A DNA stretch of 64,000 bases. Source: Azolla caroliniana (lineage: Eukaryota; Polypodiophyta). A model generated the notes under the pieces. The model did not search any database, was not told the origin of the DNA, and worked only from the letters and a program-made list of their open reading frames with translations. Made by a program: the position numbers and the translations under genes. Where the stretch lies: contig JBHGNT010000012.1 in NCBI GenBank assembly GCA_043228905.1, positions 17,484,001-17,548,000 of the forward strand, read 5' to 3'. Positions 11,483 through 23,321 of the stretch are shown in pieces; within the stretch, counting starts at the first letter, position 1; each line of letters starts with the position of its first letter.

Positions 11483-11860
11483 CGATCTGCATGATGATGG
11501 CTATGGCGATGGCGATGGCGATGGATCCTTCCTGCAGAGTTTTTCTTTTATTTTACCTCTGAATCAAAATCTCAGAGAAACCCAAAAAAACCCTAATTCT
11601 TGTTGCATGTAAACCCTAATCCATACCCAATACATAGTGGAAATAGTGATTATGGTCGATTAACCCTAATTCTTGTTACATATTAACCCTAATTACAAAA
11701 AATATAAAAACCCTCATTGACTCAATAGTAAATACATTGTGAAAATAGGGATTAGGGTTTATTCATTTGTTACAAACTTACATGTAAGCCCTAATGACAG
11801 GAAAAAAAACCCCTAATTGACCCAATGCATAGTGAAAATAGTGATTAGGAACCCTGCCGT
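11483..11860 (-). promoter_or_regulatory. Upstream region of the PPR gene with hexamer repeat and telo-box-like motifs
   Basis: Next to the start codon is a (GATGGC)n hexamer run (11495-11526). From 11580 to 11855 come about three diverged copies of a segment of roughly 90 bp, each containing AACCCTAAT-type motifs and ending near ATAGTGAAAATAGTGATTAG. AAACCCTAA occurs at about 11587 and 11612 and reversed at about 11752. The spacing is irregular, so this is a promoter-type or degenerate repeat region, not telomeric repeat. Confidence 0.45.
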
Positions 11861-14640
11861 GTTTCTAGATACGAAAACAATCAATTCGATGAAATTAAGA
11901 GCATTTGCATGTTTGTGTTGGACCTGAACGATCCGTTTCTTTGGAACAACTATGTATTTGAAGCAATTACCACCTTCATAACTTGTTCTTCGAGAGTATT
12001 TACAGATATATTTGTATCCTAGGTTAAGCCCTAAAATTCCCCTTTTCGTACCTAGTGTAAAACAAGTAAGAATGCTTTTTTTAGAGGCAGTTCAGATCAT
12101 GTTCCATTCGAAACACGACAAAGTTGTAAAAGTTTACAATGGGTACATGGGGCATGGCTTTTGTTTAAAATCGCTCTAGAAAATATAGTTGCAATTTATC
12201 AAATTTGGCAAAGTGGCCTAGTTCGAACTACTTGAACCAATTCACTATTTGGCGTTTTAAGGACAACGAAAACTCAACAATCTTTAATGTTTTCTACTCA
12301 TTTGCACTCCACCATTAGTAAAAAAACGGTTGGTGTTCCAAATACTTGGAAGTAGATGATATAATTGTTCTAGTCCTATACACCATGGACTTCATGTACA
12401 TGTAAAGGTATGACATATTGTATATTTGGGATTGTTTATAAGGTAAGGTTGGCGGTGGTGGTAAACCATGTGGTTTGATGGCTGATATGATTGGCATGTC
12501 GAGTTTCCTTGAGTGTGTATAGTAAGCATTGGAATTTGTAAAGCCAACTATGCCTGATTTGATGTATGTCAAAGAGCTCCATATGAAAATCTTCTACTTT
12601 CACAAGCCACAAAAGCTCATACATTGAGAAACTGATGTAATGCGTGCAACCCATGTATGGAAAACAATATGTATGGTTACATTATGGATCCTAATAATGG
12701 AAGTATCGTTGTTAAAGATGATATGATTCCAGAATTCCTCTTCCCTTAGATATATTGCCGGAATTATGGGAGAGCTTATTGGTGGTAGTGTGTGGGCAAT
12801 ATGACAATGTGTCGGGCTCTTCGGAGGTGGTTGTTAAGAAAAGGAAAAAATTAATGCAGTTATGGAAGAACTTGCCTCTGTTCACGATCTCCTCTCAAGG
12901 ATCGATATGGAAATATCATCACCCTTGGTCCTTGCCTTGATCATCCTTTTTGTATATAACACGATCTGATTGTACATTTTGTAGCCTTCCAACACTTTTT
13001 CTTAATATTAATGAAGGCAATCTTTTTTGAAAAAAAAACATCTCTATGCTTGAGGCATCTATTTCTACTAGCATAACTTGAGAGGATGTGGAGGATTGAC
13101 TCAAAATTGTCTCATTAGCATTTACATTTTTTTCTCTATCCCATTCTACACACAATAAGTGCAACATTATAACCCTCACTCCATAAATCAATAATTTATT
13201 CACACAAGATTTCACGCACCTCAATCGGTATGAGGAACATTTCGAAATATAGATGTCTCAAATGGCACTCAAGGGAAACACACCCAATTGCAGGTGCCAT
13301 CACAACTATATGGACTAATCTAGGGGTATACTTGCGTGTACAATTCGAAAACCTATAGGGTGATTCAGAGTCTCAAGAGTTGGCACGAGAACATTGGCTC
13401 TCACCCCTTGGGCCAACAAATCACCCATATTGCTTTCCGTGATATCAATGTCTAACTGCTTTCAAAAGCTTGCTAGTTATGTCTTGAGGCTTGTGGAAAA
13501 ATAACAGGTTTTGTCAAGTAGACGTTTCCTATTATGGGGACAACAATTGCCCCACCTTTTTTTATTATCTAAGGTGTCACACAATGATAACCAAATTTAT
13601 ATGAAAACGACCTGTAAATAGTCGAGTATCTATGGATACTTAAGAGTGTACATTGACTGGAAAAAAAACAAATTTCACCCACCTCGTGTTACTCTAGTTG
13701 GACCATGATCTTGTCAGACTTTTTACTACTCTTTCTAGACTTCTCCTTTGTAGAATAATCTAAGCACCTAGTGAATAATCTACAATAGCTTTTATCCCTA
13801 TTACTATCCTCATAAATAAGGCCGTTAGATAATAATCTACAATAGCCCTTATCATAGATTGACAAACCCCATTCTTTTTTACTTGGATTGGTTTTCCAAT
13901 CCAACATATCATTGGGTATAAATCCCCCTTTGGGTTATTAGTGGAAATCGATTGACTAAAGCATATTATTGACTATTTTTTCCAAGAAGCATTTCTTTAA
14001 AGCATATTGTTGACCAATTTCTTCCAAGAATAGACCACCATAGCATTAGTCTCATATCCCTTGAGTATCACTTTGGTTACATAGTTTCTCAGAAGCATAT
14101 CAACAATTGTTGTTTTTTGAGAGTCAAAATTTTGAACTATCAACATTAAATAACATCAATGCCACTTCCCATCCTTGATATCACTTTGGTTGCATTGATT
14201 TTCAAACATGATTTATTCCAACCTACTTGAAGTTGAAGATTAAAACATACACTCCACCTGTTAGTGCATCAATACTAATGTATTTAAATCTTTGCACCAC
14301 TTGTTTGGTTCTCCCTTACATGCAAAAATGGGGTACTTCATTGAATGGCACTTACTGCCATCATTTTTATTTTGTCCTCATCAACAACATGCCCACTATG
14401 ATTTTCAATGGTTTGCAATACATCACATTTCGAAAAGAGATATGGATATCAAAGAGTTATACTAAATAGCTTGGATTATTCATGCATTAACAATTTTGTT
14501 GGTTGTATTTGTATATCTCATTATCTTGTATCTTATTCTAGGGACTAACCTCAAAATACAAATTGAAGACAAATATTTCCAAAATGAACTAAATAAATGG
14601 TGACTCCAAGATGCATGAGAATCATGTTGGGATCCAAGAC
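11861..14640. other. Intergenic region, no supported gene
   Basis: Mostly AT-rich sequence with short open frames lacking motifs. The stretch 12740-13035 (LWESLLVV, then AATGAAGGC and a poly-A-like run) looks like the 3' end of an old LINE, but no catalytic motif confirms it. Near 13760-13850 the phrase ATAATCTACAATAGC is duplicated. Confidence 0.35.
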
Positions 14641-14689
14641 CTTGTTTTGGTGGGTTAACATCTTAAACTATCTATGCCAAGTGTACCAA

Positions 14690-16515
14690 CAACAAGGTAG
14701 ATGTGGTGCTCCTAGATTATGAGAAAGCATATGATAGGGTATGCTGGAAATTTCTAGAAAGTGTGATGGGGAAACTAGGCTTTCAAGAGTCATGGATCAA
14801 AGACACATTAGGACTTTATAGGAACGCCAACAATTGCGTTTCACTAGTAGGTGAAAGGGCCCCTTCTTCCGAATATCGTTATCTGTACGACAGGGATGCC
14901 CACTGGTTGCATCCTTATTTCTATTATACGCTGAAGCACTCTCTAGCTTTCTCAACTCGCAGCATCTAAACCTATGTGGTCTTCCCGTGCTGCACTCTCA
15001 CCAAAGCCTCACGGATATAGAATTTGCAGATGACACCGGAGTCTACTTGTAAGCAGACTTGGAAAATCTACAAAACCTAGAAAGTGGATTAGCCGTATTT
15101 TGTAAGGGATCAAACGCCATGATCAATTGGCACAAATCCTGTGCAATATGGCTTTCTCATGAAGCACATCCTACATGGCAACCACATCCCGCTTTCAAGT
15201 GGATAAATCAGGGAGCGAGCACTAAATATTTGGGTTTCCAAATTGGATTCAACATTCCTCCGGAGACTATGATTGCACTAGTTATTCACTCCATTCGACA
15301 AAAGTTAATACATTGCAGCTTGAAAAACTCTCACTAGTAGGTTGCATCATGGTGGCAAACCAAGTATTACTCGCAACAACATGGTACAACCATTCATGTT
15401 GGACAATATCCAAGGAAAGTATATACTAGATTCAACGATTGGTATGCAACTACATTTGGTATGGTAAGGAAGTTCATGTAGCCCGAGCCAAGGTGGCATG
15501 GCCTATACTCACATCACCTAAGTATCACCTAAGTCGAGAGGAGGATTGGGTCTGATTGATCCCCTCTCACAATCCAAAGCCCTACTTGCCAAATTTGTGG
15601 TGCGTGGACTCCAACCAAGGGATGACTGCGGGAAAAATGCTACTGAGGCTACGTTTCACTTTAGGCCATGAAAAGGGGCCAATTGGGCCCCTCAAACGGG
15701 ATGGATTCTAAACATGGATCTAAAACCTCGTTTCTCACGCCAATTAAGGGATAGATTCAGTGCATCCATGTGGAAGGCATGGTGTGACATTCGACAAGGG
15801 CTCAAGTGCCTGCTTGGCTTAGTCAACACATATATGTGGAACCCATGTGTCAAAGATGAAGCTGATCAACTAATTGGCTCAAGTAAGGGATTGTCTTGGT
15901 GATACATTGCAAAAGGTCCAAGAAAGAGTATAGAATGTCGGAGATGGTTTATGGCATTGTCAATACAAGATCAAGACAACATACTCCATGGAATCAAGAG
16001 CGAGTGGACTATGAGATCTGAAATAATTAACGCTCTACTGCTTAGGGAAGTTCCTAAGCAAAGGATGAAAATGGAGAAGTGGATGGGCTATGATGAAGAG
16101 GGCTCTTTGATCCCAAGAGTTAGAGAACCACCGGCCAGGATTGAAAGTCATGAATTGCGAGGCAATGAGGCACTAACATTGAATACGACAATTCGAGTAC
16201 TCACATATACTGGTCATAAATGGATTATAGATCCCAATCCGATCAAAGTACAACCAAAATGGCATGAGAAGACATGACTACGTAAGGTTAGTTGGGACCC
16301 TTTGCAATGGATGTGGCGTGATCCTTATGCGGGTCAAGGAGGCAAAGCCATCCCTTTCTTCCAATTCACGACTAGATTGGGTCGCCACATTCTAGCTGCT
16401 CAAAATGCTCAAGAGTCGACTATTGCAAAGGTCACATATCATGTTCATCACACAATTATCACCAAGTTTTGGCAAAAAATTTGGAAACAACATCATGCGA
16501 GGCAAATTACCACGT
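14690..16515 (+). mobile_element. L1-like LINE, 5'-truncated, part 1 (reverse transcriptase)
   Basis: Broken frames together give the reverse-transcriptase order: LLDYEKAYDRVCWKFLESVM (motif A) at 14703, VRQGCPLVASLF near 14890-14925, EFADDTGVYL (catalytic FADD) near 15021-15050, then SGLAVFCKGSNAMINWHKSC. Later frames at 15951-16500 give the C-terminal region (WMWRDPYAGQGGKAI and on). Several frameshifts and stops make it inactive. It is interrupted at 16515 by a Ty3/gypsy element and continues at 23322. The endonuclease and first ORF are absent, as usual for 5'-truncated copies. Confidence 0.88.
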
Positions 16516-17197
16516 TGTCGCGTTGTTATGAACGTGCGTATAGAACGAGGCGGGATCACGGGGGTCTTGGACCAGGGAATAACCGATCAGGAGTAGGAGC
16601 AAGAAAGACAACGGTCGTGCTTCCACACACACACACACACACACACAGATACATTGAAACCACAACCGAATGAAACAACGGAAATGAGGCGAATGCGTAT
16701 ATGTATATATATATTCTGATAAAAAGGGGTTACAACCGTCAGGCCGGTGAGCGACAAATCCCCTACGCCTACGCACACGCACACAGAAGAGCGAGATGCA
16801 GACTCTACCGGAAGCACTCGGGAGTTCCGCGGAGCAAAGTCAGCCTCCTGAAACCTGCACCGAGCAAATATAGAGAAAGACGGAGGAGAAGAGCTCGGTC
16901 CGAGTCCAGCAGCACTTCGTCCTCGACAAAAGCAATCCCCATTACGATTCGTCTCCCTCTCTTTTATAGCCCATGGAGGGAGGCCGTTACAATTTGTTAC
17001 ATCATCTTTATTCTCTGTCCTTTCGGACAAAGATATGCCTCGATTTCCTACCTATCAAATCCGTGCGACCTAGGATATTCACATCAACCGACTTGTACCT
17101 AAATATGCACATTACAACAAAACTTGTGTCCGCGTGTAAGGGCCGGTTCGCGCACATCATTCTCCGATTCTGCCTAGGGACGGTTTTCTCCATGACA
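16516..17197 (-). repeat. 3' LTR of the gypsy element
   Basis: 682 bp, about as long as and homologous to 22650-23321. Read on the minus strand it starts TGTCATGGAGAAAACC and ends CAACGCGACA. It contains a CA microsatellite (16626-16647). Confidence 0.9.
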
Positions 17198-17210
17198 TCC
17201 ACCCCCACAT
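17198..17210 (-). other. Polypurine tract of the gypsy element
   Basis: On the minus strand TGTGGGGGTGGA ends directly at the 3' LTR start, the place where plus-strand synthesis is primed in LTR retrotransposons. Confidence 0.65.
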
Positions 17211-17269
17211 AACCCGCATCCACCGGTATGCGCCAAGATAGACTCTTGCCGGAGAAGACCGGCCCGCGC

Positions 17270-19263
17270 TTACCCTTCGTCCTCTGGATCGCCATTGGCT
17301 CCAAACCGGTCGTCCTCACTATCCAAGTCGTCTGGGTCCGGTTCATCCTCGTGCCGCTTTTTGAATGCTTTGATCCTTTTCCTGGCCACCGGTACTGCCA
17401 TCCTCATCCCATCAAGCTTCGCGAGATGGTAGGTCCCGTTGTCATTGACGCTTATCACCACGAAAGGCCCGAACCACCTCCTTGCGAACTTCCGCATCGC
17501 CTTGTGTTGATTATCAAAGCTATTGTCGTACATCAACACCTAATCGCCTTTTTGATCTTCTTCGGTCTCAGCCGGTGTGTTCAATCGAACCGGCCTTTGT
17601 TCCTTTCATGCGCCGTACGTAGCTTCGCCATCGCCTTCTCCACGTCCTTAGGTCGTCACTCGAGCTGCTGAATCCGCGCCGCCAGCAACTCTTCCCGGCT
17701 CATCTCGTCCTTCCAATCAACTGCGACCCACGACGTGATCGTCCGTTCAATCGGCATAATCGGTTTTTGCCTGTACATCAACTCCGTTGGCATGAACCCT
17801 GTCACCGAACTGTGTGTAGTCTGGTCCACCCACAACGCGTAGGGTAGAAGCCGCGGCCAATTCCCGACCTGCCCTTCACACGCTTGTACCAAAGCCTTCA
17901 CGATCGGTCCATGTCCGTGTTCATCCTTCCCGTTCGCCTCTGGATTGTATGTCGTAGTGAGGGAGAGCCTGACCCCTAACCTGTCAAACAACTCCTCAGC
18001 TTACTGCGCGTCCAACTCTCCCCAATCTGCCACGATTTTCCCTACGCACCTGTACCAGCATACCACTTCTTCGATCAGAAATTGGCACACGACCGTAGTC
18101 ATTTTGTTCGGCAACACTCGGCCTTCCACCTGGTTCGTCAGGTCCTCTTGAGCCAACACCAGATATCGCATCTGCCCTACCCCCATCAACATCGTCACCA
18201 GATCCACCATCCACTTGAAGTGGACGGTCGGAGGGTAGGTCGGCTGGAGCTCGTCCCGATGTCGGACTATGGAGTGCATCTTACAGCTTTCGCAAGCCGT
18301 CACGAACCAATGCACGTCCCGGTATAGTCCCGACCACTTGTACTTCCCCTTTAGCTTCTCGAATGTGGCCCACGTCCCGCGGTGGCCGGCATAGGCGTGG
18401 TATGCCGTCAGCAGTTCCATCTGTTCCTCTTTCTTCGCCACAACCCGAAGCAGGATGTCGTTTCTCTTCTTTGAGTGCTTCCATATGCACCCATCCCGTA
18501 GGAAGAATCGGTACGCTTTCTTCCGAATCCGGTTGGTCTCTTCCTTCGTCCACGCCACATCCGGTGTCATTGTCTTCAGGAACCCGCCGATCTGGAGCCA
18601 CTCCCCGTCGTACTTGATCTCGTCGAACTCGTTAAGCGCCGGAGTGCTCCCCTTTCTTGTTGTTACGTAAGCTGTCTCGAAGAAGTCCACGCCGACTTCT
18701 TCGTCCTCTGAAACCATGCCGTCCTCATCATCGAATCTCGCCCTCGAAAGCATGTCGGCCATGGCGTTGTCCTTTCCGGAAATGTGTCGTATTTCCGGAT
18801 TAAGGGACTTGATGTACGCTATCCACCTGAGCATTGCCAGGTCCGGCGTTGCGCATTTGGAAACCATACCGAGAATTGGTAGGCAGTCCGTCTCAATTAT
18901 CACTTTCGTCCCGATCAGGTAGTCTTTGTCAGCCTTGACCGCCAAAACGATACCCCAAAGTTCGCGTTTAACCTAGGCGTACCCTCCCTGTCGTTCACTA
19001 AGGACCTTTGCGCCAAACCGGATGGGGAACCTCGTGCCATTCTCATCCTCCTGGTTGATCACCCATCCGATTCCGGTTGGACTCGTGTCTACGGTCACGT
19101 AAATCTGAGTGTCTTTAACGTAGATCGCTTTCCGGAGTGCCGGCACCACAACAAGTGCCTCTTTCATTTTACGGACTGACTCCGTATGTTCCTCTCTCCA
19201 CTCGAATTTACGCCCTTTCTTCAACAATCCATATAGCTGTTGCAAAACAGTGCTCGGCCACAA
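17270..19263 (-). pseudogene. gypsy pol: RNase H and integrase
   Basis: Frames in order are: TVDTSPTGIGWVINQ (RNase H start, 19263-18973), ETDCLPILGMVSK and HISGKDNAMADMLSR (RNase H end), then the integrase zinc finger (H-x3-H ... CESCK) and core with MVDLVTMLM. After a frameshift comes YNPEANGKDEHGHGP with the catalytic Glu region, and finally RWFGPFVVISVNDNG, a GPY/F-type module. No chromodomain is visible. Stop codons at about 18000 and 18970 and frame changes make it inactive. Confidence 0.85.
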
Positions 19264-19274
19264 CCGAGGAATAG

Positions 19275-20020
19275 GATCAACACTTGAAAACAGGAAATAC
19301 AGAATGCACGAGACAATAGAAAGAGAGAGTACACAGAATATTTTACGTGGAAAACCCTAAATGGGAAAAACCACGGGAGTTCTCAGACTCCAACCATCAC
19401 TATGAACAGGGATGTACAATGGTGAAGCTACAAGGCAACAACCTTGTGCTCACTGTCTTCGCCACAGGCGGCGGCAATACACAGAGGCAACGACCTCTTC
19501 GTCTCTCTCCCTCTCTCTCTCGGCTGCTCTCACTTCGCATAAAAATGAGCAACAACAAAACTGTTTGCCCTAAGTCATATTTATACACATATGACTTTCG
19601 GGCTATTCACAGATATAGCCTCAAGGGCTCTTGGCAAAACATATTCAAAAATATGTCCCCGCATCCGGATCTCCCTCCGGGTACATTCGTCATCCGGCTC
19701 CGTAACCGGGGTCTTCGTCATCCGGCTCCGTAGCCGGGGTATTCATCATCCGGCTCCGTAGCCGGGGTCTTCATCATCCGGCTCCGTAGCCGGGGTCTTC
19801 GTCATCCGGCTCCGTAGCCGGGGTATTCATCATCCGGCTCCGTAGCCGGGGTCTTCATCATCCGGCTCCGTAACCGGGGTCTTCGTCATCCGGCTCCGTA
19901 GCCGGGGTATTCATCATCCGGCTCCGTAGCCGGGGTCTTCATCATCCGGCTCCGTAACCGCAACCGGGCTTGCCGTCATTCATCTCCGGACATCCCATCC
20001 GGAGGGACCGAAATCCCAAC
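19275..20020 (-). mobile_element. Solo LTR inserted in the gypsy pol gene
   Basis: About 746 bp, beginning GTTGGGATTTCGG on the minus strand, with a near-terminal block (TTTTACGTGG...ACCCTAAA on the plus strand) like that of the copia LTRs further right. AATAG occurs at both borders (19270-19274 and 20021-20025), a 5-bp target duplication. Keeping one copy restores a gypsy-like peptide (YSSVVAEH) across the join. It contains a 28-bp tandem array. No internal region remains, so it is the product of LTR-LTR recombination. Confidence 0.82.
19690..19960. repeat. 28-bp tandem array with internal palindrome (nine units plus a partial)
   Basis: Units start every 28 bp from 19690 to 19942. Each contains CCGGCTCCGTAGCCGG, a 6-bp stem with 4-nt loop. 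In three units the stem is broken by the variant GTAACC. The spacer alternates between GGTCTTCG, GGTATTCA and GGTCTTCA in a repeating order, which suggests the array grew as three-unit blocks. It lies inside the solo LTR. Confidence 0.93.
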
Positions 20021-20021
20021 A

Positions 20022-20960
20022 ATAGCGGCTCCGCTGTGGGATCCAAATATGGTAGAGCGCACATGCTCCCAAGAATCTTAGGACTTCCGTGACCGAATTG
20101 CAATCGCGCTTCATCACGGAGATGGCCCCTACCTTGGCCAACAACAGTTTCCGACCGAATGGCCCACATAGGTGTTCGATGACCATGATCTCCGATTGCT
20201 CGAAGGCCGATTTTTCCTCAGAGAAGGTGACCCTCGTGCCTTCTAGTCTTTGCAGCAACTTCTCGCAGTCATCGACGTGGTCCGCCACGAATTTCCGGCA
20301 TCCGTCCGGTCCGATTGTCTCGTCCTTATCCTCCACCGAGCACCCTTTGAACAGGATGTCGTCAAAGAATGGCATGGTGATGTCCGGGATACAATCCCTT
20401 AGCACTTTGTTCATTGCGTTCACCATGTGGGCCACCGAGTTCGTCCCTCCTTGCGGAAGGGTACACATCCGTACTAGGCTTAGAGGAGTCTGCATCGTCG
20501 TAATGTCCTTGCTCTCCACGGCTAGCTGGAACTGATCGTATCCCGAGTACAGATCACCGACCGAGTAAATTGACTTTCCGGTGAAGGCCTCTACGAACTC
20601 GTCTATGGTCGGTTCGATTCCTGCGTTCCGAATGGTCACCTTGTTGACCGGTTGCAAGTCCTGAATGAAGCGCATCGTGTTGTTCTTCTTGGGCACGGTA
20701 AACCACCGATTAGAATACGGGGCACTCGACGGTTCGAGGATGCCCATATCCACCTTCTGTTTCAGCAGCTCCATCAGCTTCGAGATGTGAGTTCTAGGTA
20801 CTAGAATCAGTTTGAGATTCCACGGTACATGTGGTACCGTGAAGATCACCATCGGTTCCACAATCGTCGGGTCGACGCACCCGATCTCCTCCGGCGAGAA
20901 TGCGAAGGCCTTTCCGTGCCTCCCGAGCATTCTCCGAAATTGGTCCTCCTCTGCCGGCAA
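20022..20960 (-). pseudogene. gypsy pol: reverse transcriptase
   Basis: An open frame of about 310 codons, interrupted at its end by the solo LTR. Visible motifs are WFTVPKKNNTMRFIQDLQPV (finger region), VGDLYSGYDQFQLAVESKD (motif A with catalytic Asp), MCTLPQGGTNSVAHMVNAMN and TMPFFDDILFKG. The last is the YxDD box, here FFDD. An insertion-like segment follows (SVEDKDETIGPDGC) before DHVDDCEKLLQRL. This differs from the usual plant chromovirus wording (DLRSGYHQ, YLDDILV) and resembles a lineage I associate with fungi and non-seed plants; that association is from memory. Confidence 0.88.
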
Positions 20961-21011
20961 TAGAAACCCACCCCCACCGACCTTGAGCTCCCGTAGCGTT
21001 ATGTCGGTGAA

Positions 21012-21600
21012 TCAGTGCCCTATGTCGGCCGGTTGCCGTAGACTTGGGTCCGACGCGACCCCTTTTTTCCGCTCTTCGTTGCCCTCCGGCAAGGGTGCCG
21101 CGACTGGCCTCACCTTCCGGTCCACAGTCTTGTACCTGGTATCCACTCGGGCCGTTCGATCGGACCCAACCCTTTCCCTGAAGTCAGCGATGACTTCGTA
21201 CATCTCTACTGAGCTAACCGGAACTGCTTGGTCTTCTCTAAGGCATCCTTCAACAACCTCGCGTACTTCTCCCAAGGTGTCATCGAAGGACACAACCTCC
21301 ACGGCACCACCAATCTCCTCGCCAGGGCCGAGGACTCCGTACGCCCCGAGTCTTTCTTCTGCCCTCTTCTTTGCCCGACCACTAATGCCGGCTATAGTAC
21401 AACCTCCGTTATCGGAGAACCAAAATTTCCTATCTATGGTACATGTGTGGGGTTCTTCCGGGGTGTCCGGACTATCGCGGCCCCACGCCTTGATAGCCGT
21501 CTCTAATAATCCCCTCGGCTCTTGCCGCCGAGGGTCTCACGGTTACGCTCATGGTTCGGCCTCACCGTAAAAAATTGAACGGAGCGTTGTCCGTCCTGGC
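21012..21600 (-). pseudogene. gypsy gag-pol linker / protease region
   Basis: The frame at 21302-21012 contains SVEMYEVIADFRERVGSDRT and VRPVAAPLPEGNEERKKGV, lying between the zinc knuckle and the reverse transcriptase where the protease should be. I see no clear DSG/DTG active site, so the protease is either lost or too altered to recognise. Stops are frequent. Confidence 0.5.
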
Positions 21601-21726
21601 TCTTCACGCACGCGTACGTCGATCCGTTGTCGATGTGGAGTAGTGGACAACCTCAGTATGTCGCACCGCGGCTTCCTCCATCAAGCGCTTCATCCCGCCG
21701 GGCCCGATGTTCAACTCCAGGGCTTT

Positions 21727-22603
21727 CTATGTGTCACCGGCATGCACCCGCCCATTCCAGAGGTACACCACGTTGGTCCGGAGTGCCTCTGCGAAATCCG
21801 TGCATTCTTTCCGGATGTGACCGACCGCGTCACACCACATGCATCGCTGCCCTGTCAGCGGCCTCCGGTCACGAGGTTGATCGCCATTGTCCCTTCGTGC
21901 TTGTGCGATTTGAAGGTCGCGCACCATTTGCGTCAACTCTTCCAGAGCCTCTCCTCCGGAAGAGCCTTGGACCATTCTACTCGAGGCTAGGCCCGTCTCG
22001 AGCCAATTCCAGGTCTCTTCCTTCCTAGCCGGCACTAATACCGGCTCCTCGAGCTTCCTCGCCATCATCCGTCTCCAATAGGAGAGCCACCTTCTCCCAA
22101 TCCAGCACGTGCACAGACTTGACGAACAACAAGACCCTGCTCGTGTCGAGCACGGTCCGATCCAGCGCCGACAACCTAGTGAATCGTTGTTCGAATTCCT
22201 GGAGGAGCACCGACGTGTTTCTCCCCTTTCCAGGGCTCTCAACCGAAGCCATGAAGTCCCGCTTCGACAACCGAATCGAATCGTCATACCCGTACTTCTC
22301 GAGGAGCCGCCCCTCGAGCTCCACCCAAGCATGGCATCCGGCCAACACCTCGAGCACCTCCGCATGGATGCTCGGCGTCACCACTCAAGGGAATCCGGAC
22401 AGTCGTCCGTCCTCCGGGATGTCCCTCATGATCATTTCAGCCCGATAGGCCTCCAAATAGCTCATGGCATTCTTTCCACCGAATTAGCCTATGGTGCTGA
22501 CAATCGATTCTACGGCCCTATCAAGGGCACTCGTTCCTTCACGAGCACTCACTAGCCGGTCGACAACTACTACCATAGCTTTAGCAAGATCGGATCCCCT
22601 CAT
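21727..22603 (-). pseudogene. gypsy gag (capsid and zinc knuckle), frameshifted
   Basis: The likely start is the ATG at 22603 (MRGSDLAKAMVVVVDRLVSA). The capsid part in one frame (ERLLEKY-type region, then SVLLQEFEQRFTRLSALD) passes to another frame that ends with a CCHC knuckle (RCMWCDAVGHIRKECTDF, C-x2-C-x4-H-x4-C). An in-frame stop near 22485 and the frame change show it is inactive. It follows the 5' LTR and primer site directly. Confidence 0.8.
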
Positions 22604-22625
22604 CTTTTCTATTCCTCTGCCGCAT

Positions 22626-22649
22626 GTTCACGTCGGGTTCACCAAATTA
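22626..22649 (-). other. Candidate primer-binding site of the gypsy element
   Basis: Immediately inside the 5' LTR the minus strand reads TAATTTGGTGAACCCGACG. The TGG that would pair with a tRNA CCA end lies 5 nt from the LTR. The primer tRNA was not identified. Confidence 0.45.
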
Positions 22650-23321
22650 TGTCGCGTTGTTACGCGTGTGCGTATAGAACGAGGCGGGACCACGGGGGTC
22701 TTGGACCGGGGAATAACCAATCATGAGTAGGAGCAAGAAAGACAACGGTTGTGCTTCCACACACACACACACACAAATACACAGAAACCGCAACCGAATG
22801 AAATAACGGAAACGAGACAAATGTGTATATGTATATATATATATTCTGATAAAAAGGGGTGACAATCGTCAGGCCAGTGAGCGACAAATCCCCTACGCCT
22901 ACACGCACACAAAAGAGCGAGATGGAGACTCTACCGGAAGCACTCGGGTGTTCCGCGGAGCAAAGTCAGCCTCCTGAAACCTGCACCAAGCAAATATAGA
23001 GAAAGACGGAGGAGAAGAGCTCGGTCCCAGTCTGACAACACTTTTTCCTCGACAAAAGCGATCCCGATTACGATTCCTCTCCCTCTTTTATAGCCCATGG
23101 AGGGAGGCCGTTACAACATGTTACATCATCTTTATTCTCTGTCCTTTCGGACAGAGATATGCCTCGATTTCCTACCTATCAAATCCGTGCGACTTAGGAT
23201 ATTCACATCAGCCGACTTGTACCTAAATATGTACATTACAACAACACTTGTGCCCGCGTGTAAGGGTCTGTTCGCGCACATCATTCTCTGATTCCGCCTA
23301 GGGACGGTTTTCTCCACGACA
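22650..23321 (-). repeat. 5' LTR of the gypsy element
   Basis: 672 bp homologous to 16516-17197, with the CA tract shortened (22760-22776). Its outer end abuts the LINE continuation at 23322. Confidence 0.9.

Larger units (their letters stand above)
16516..23321 (-). mobile_element. Ty3/gypsy LTR retrotransposon inserted in the LINE
   Basis: A complete but decayed element of about 6.8 kb with LTRs at both ends (TG...CA). Read on the minus strand the order is 5' LTR, primer site, gag with zinc knuckle, reverse transcriptase, RNase H, integrase, polypurine tract, 3' LTR. The flanks carry ACGT at 16512-16515 and 23322-23325. With one copy kept, the LINE frame reads through as RQITTFQWLLIHK, which proves the insertion point. 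Gag is frameshifted, pol has stops, and a solo LTR sits between RT and RNase H. The first 80 or so bases of the two LTRs differ at roughly one position in ten, so the insertion is old. Confidence 0.93.

Noticed and set aside
9420-11612. Plus-strand and alternative-frame ORFs of 60-184 codons over the PPR gene
   Set aside because: They are shadows of the 958-codon PPR frame and show no domain.
11580-11860. Telomeric or interstitial telomere repeat
   Set aside because: AAACCCTAA-like motifs are irregularly spaced and embedded in degenerate repeats of about 90 bp; there is no continuous TTTAGGG array.
19690-19960. Possible CRISPR-like array of 28-bp repeats
   Set aside because: There are no unique spacers, the units are directly adjacent, and the context is a plant LTR.
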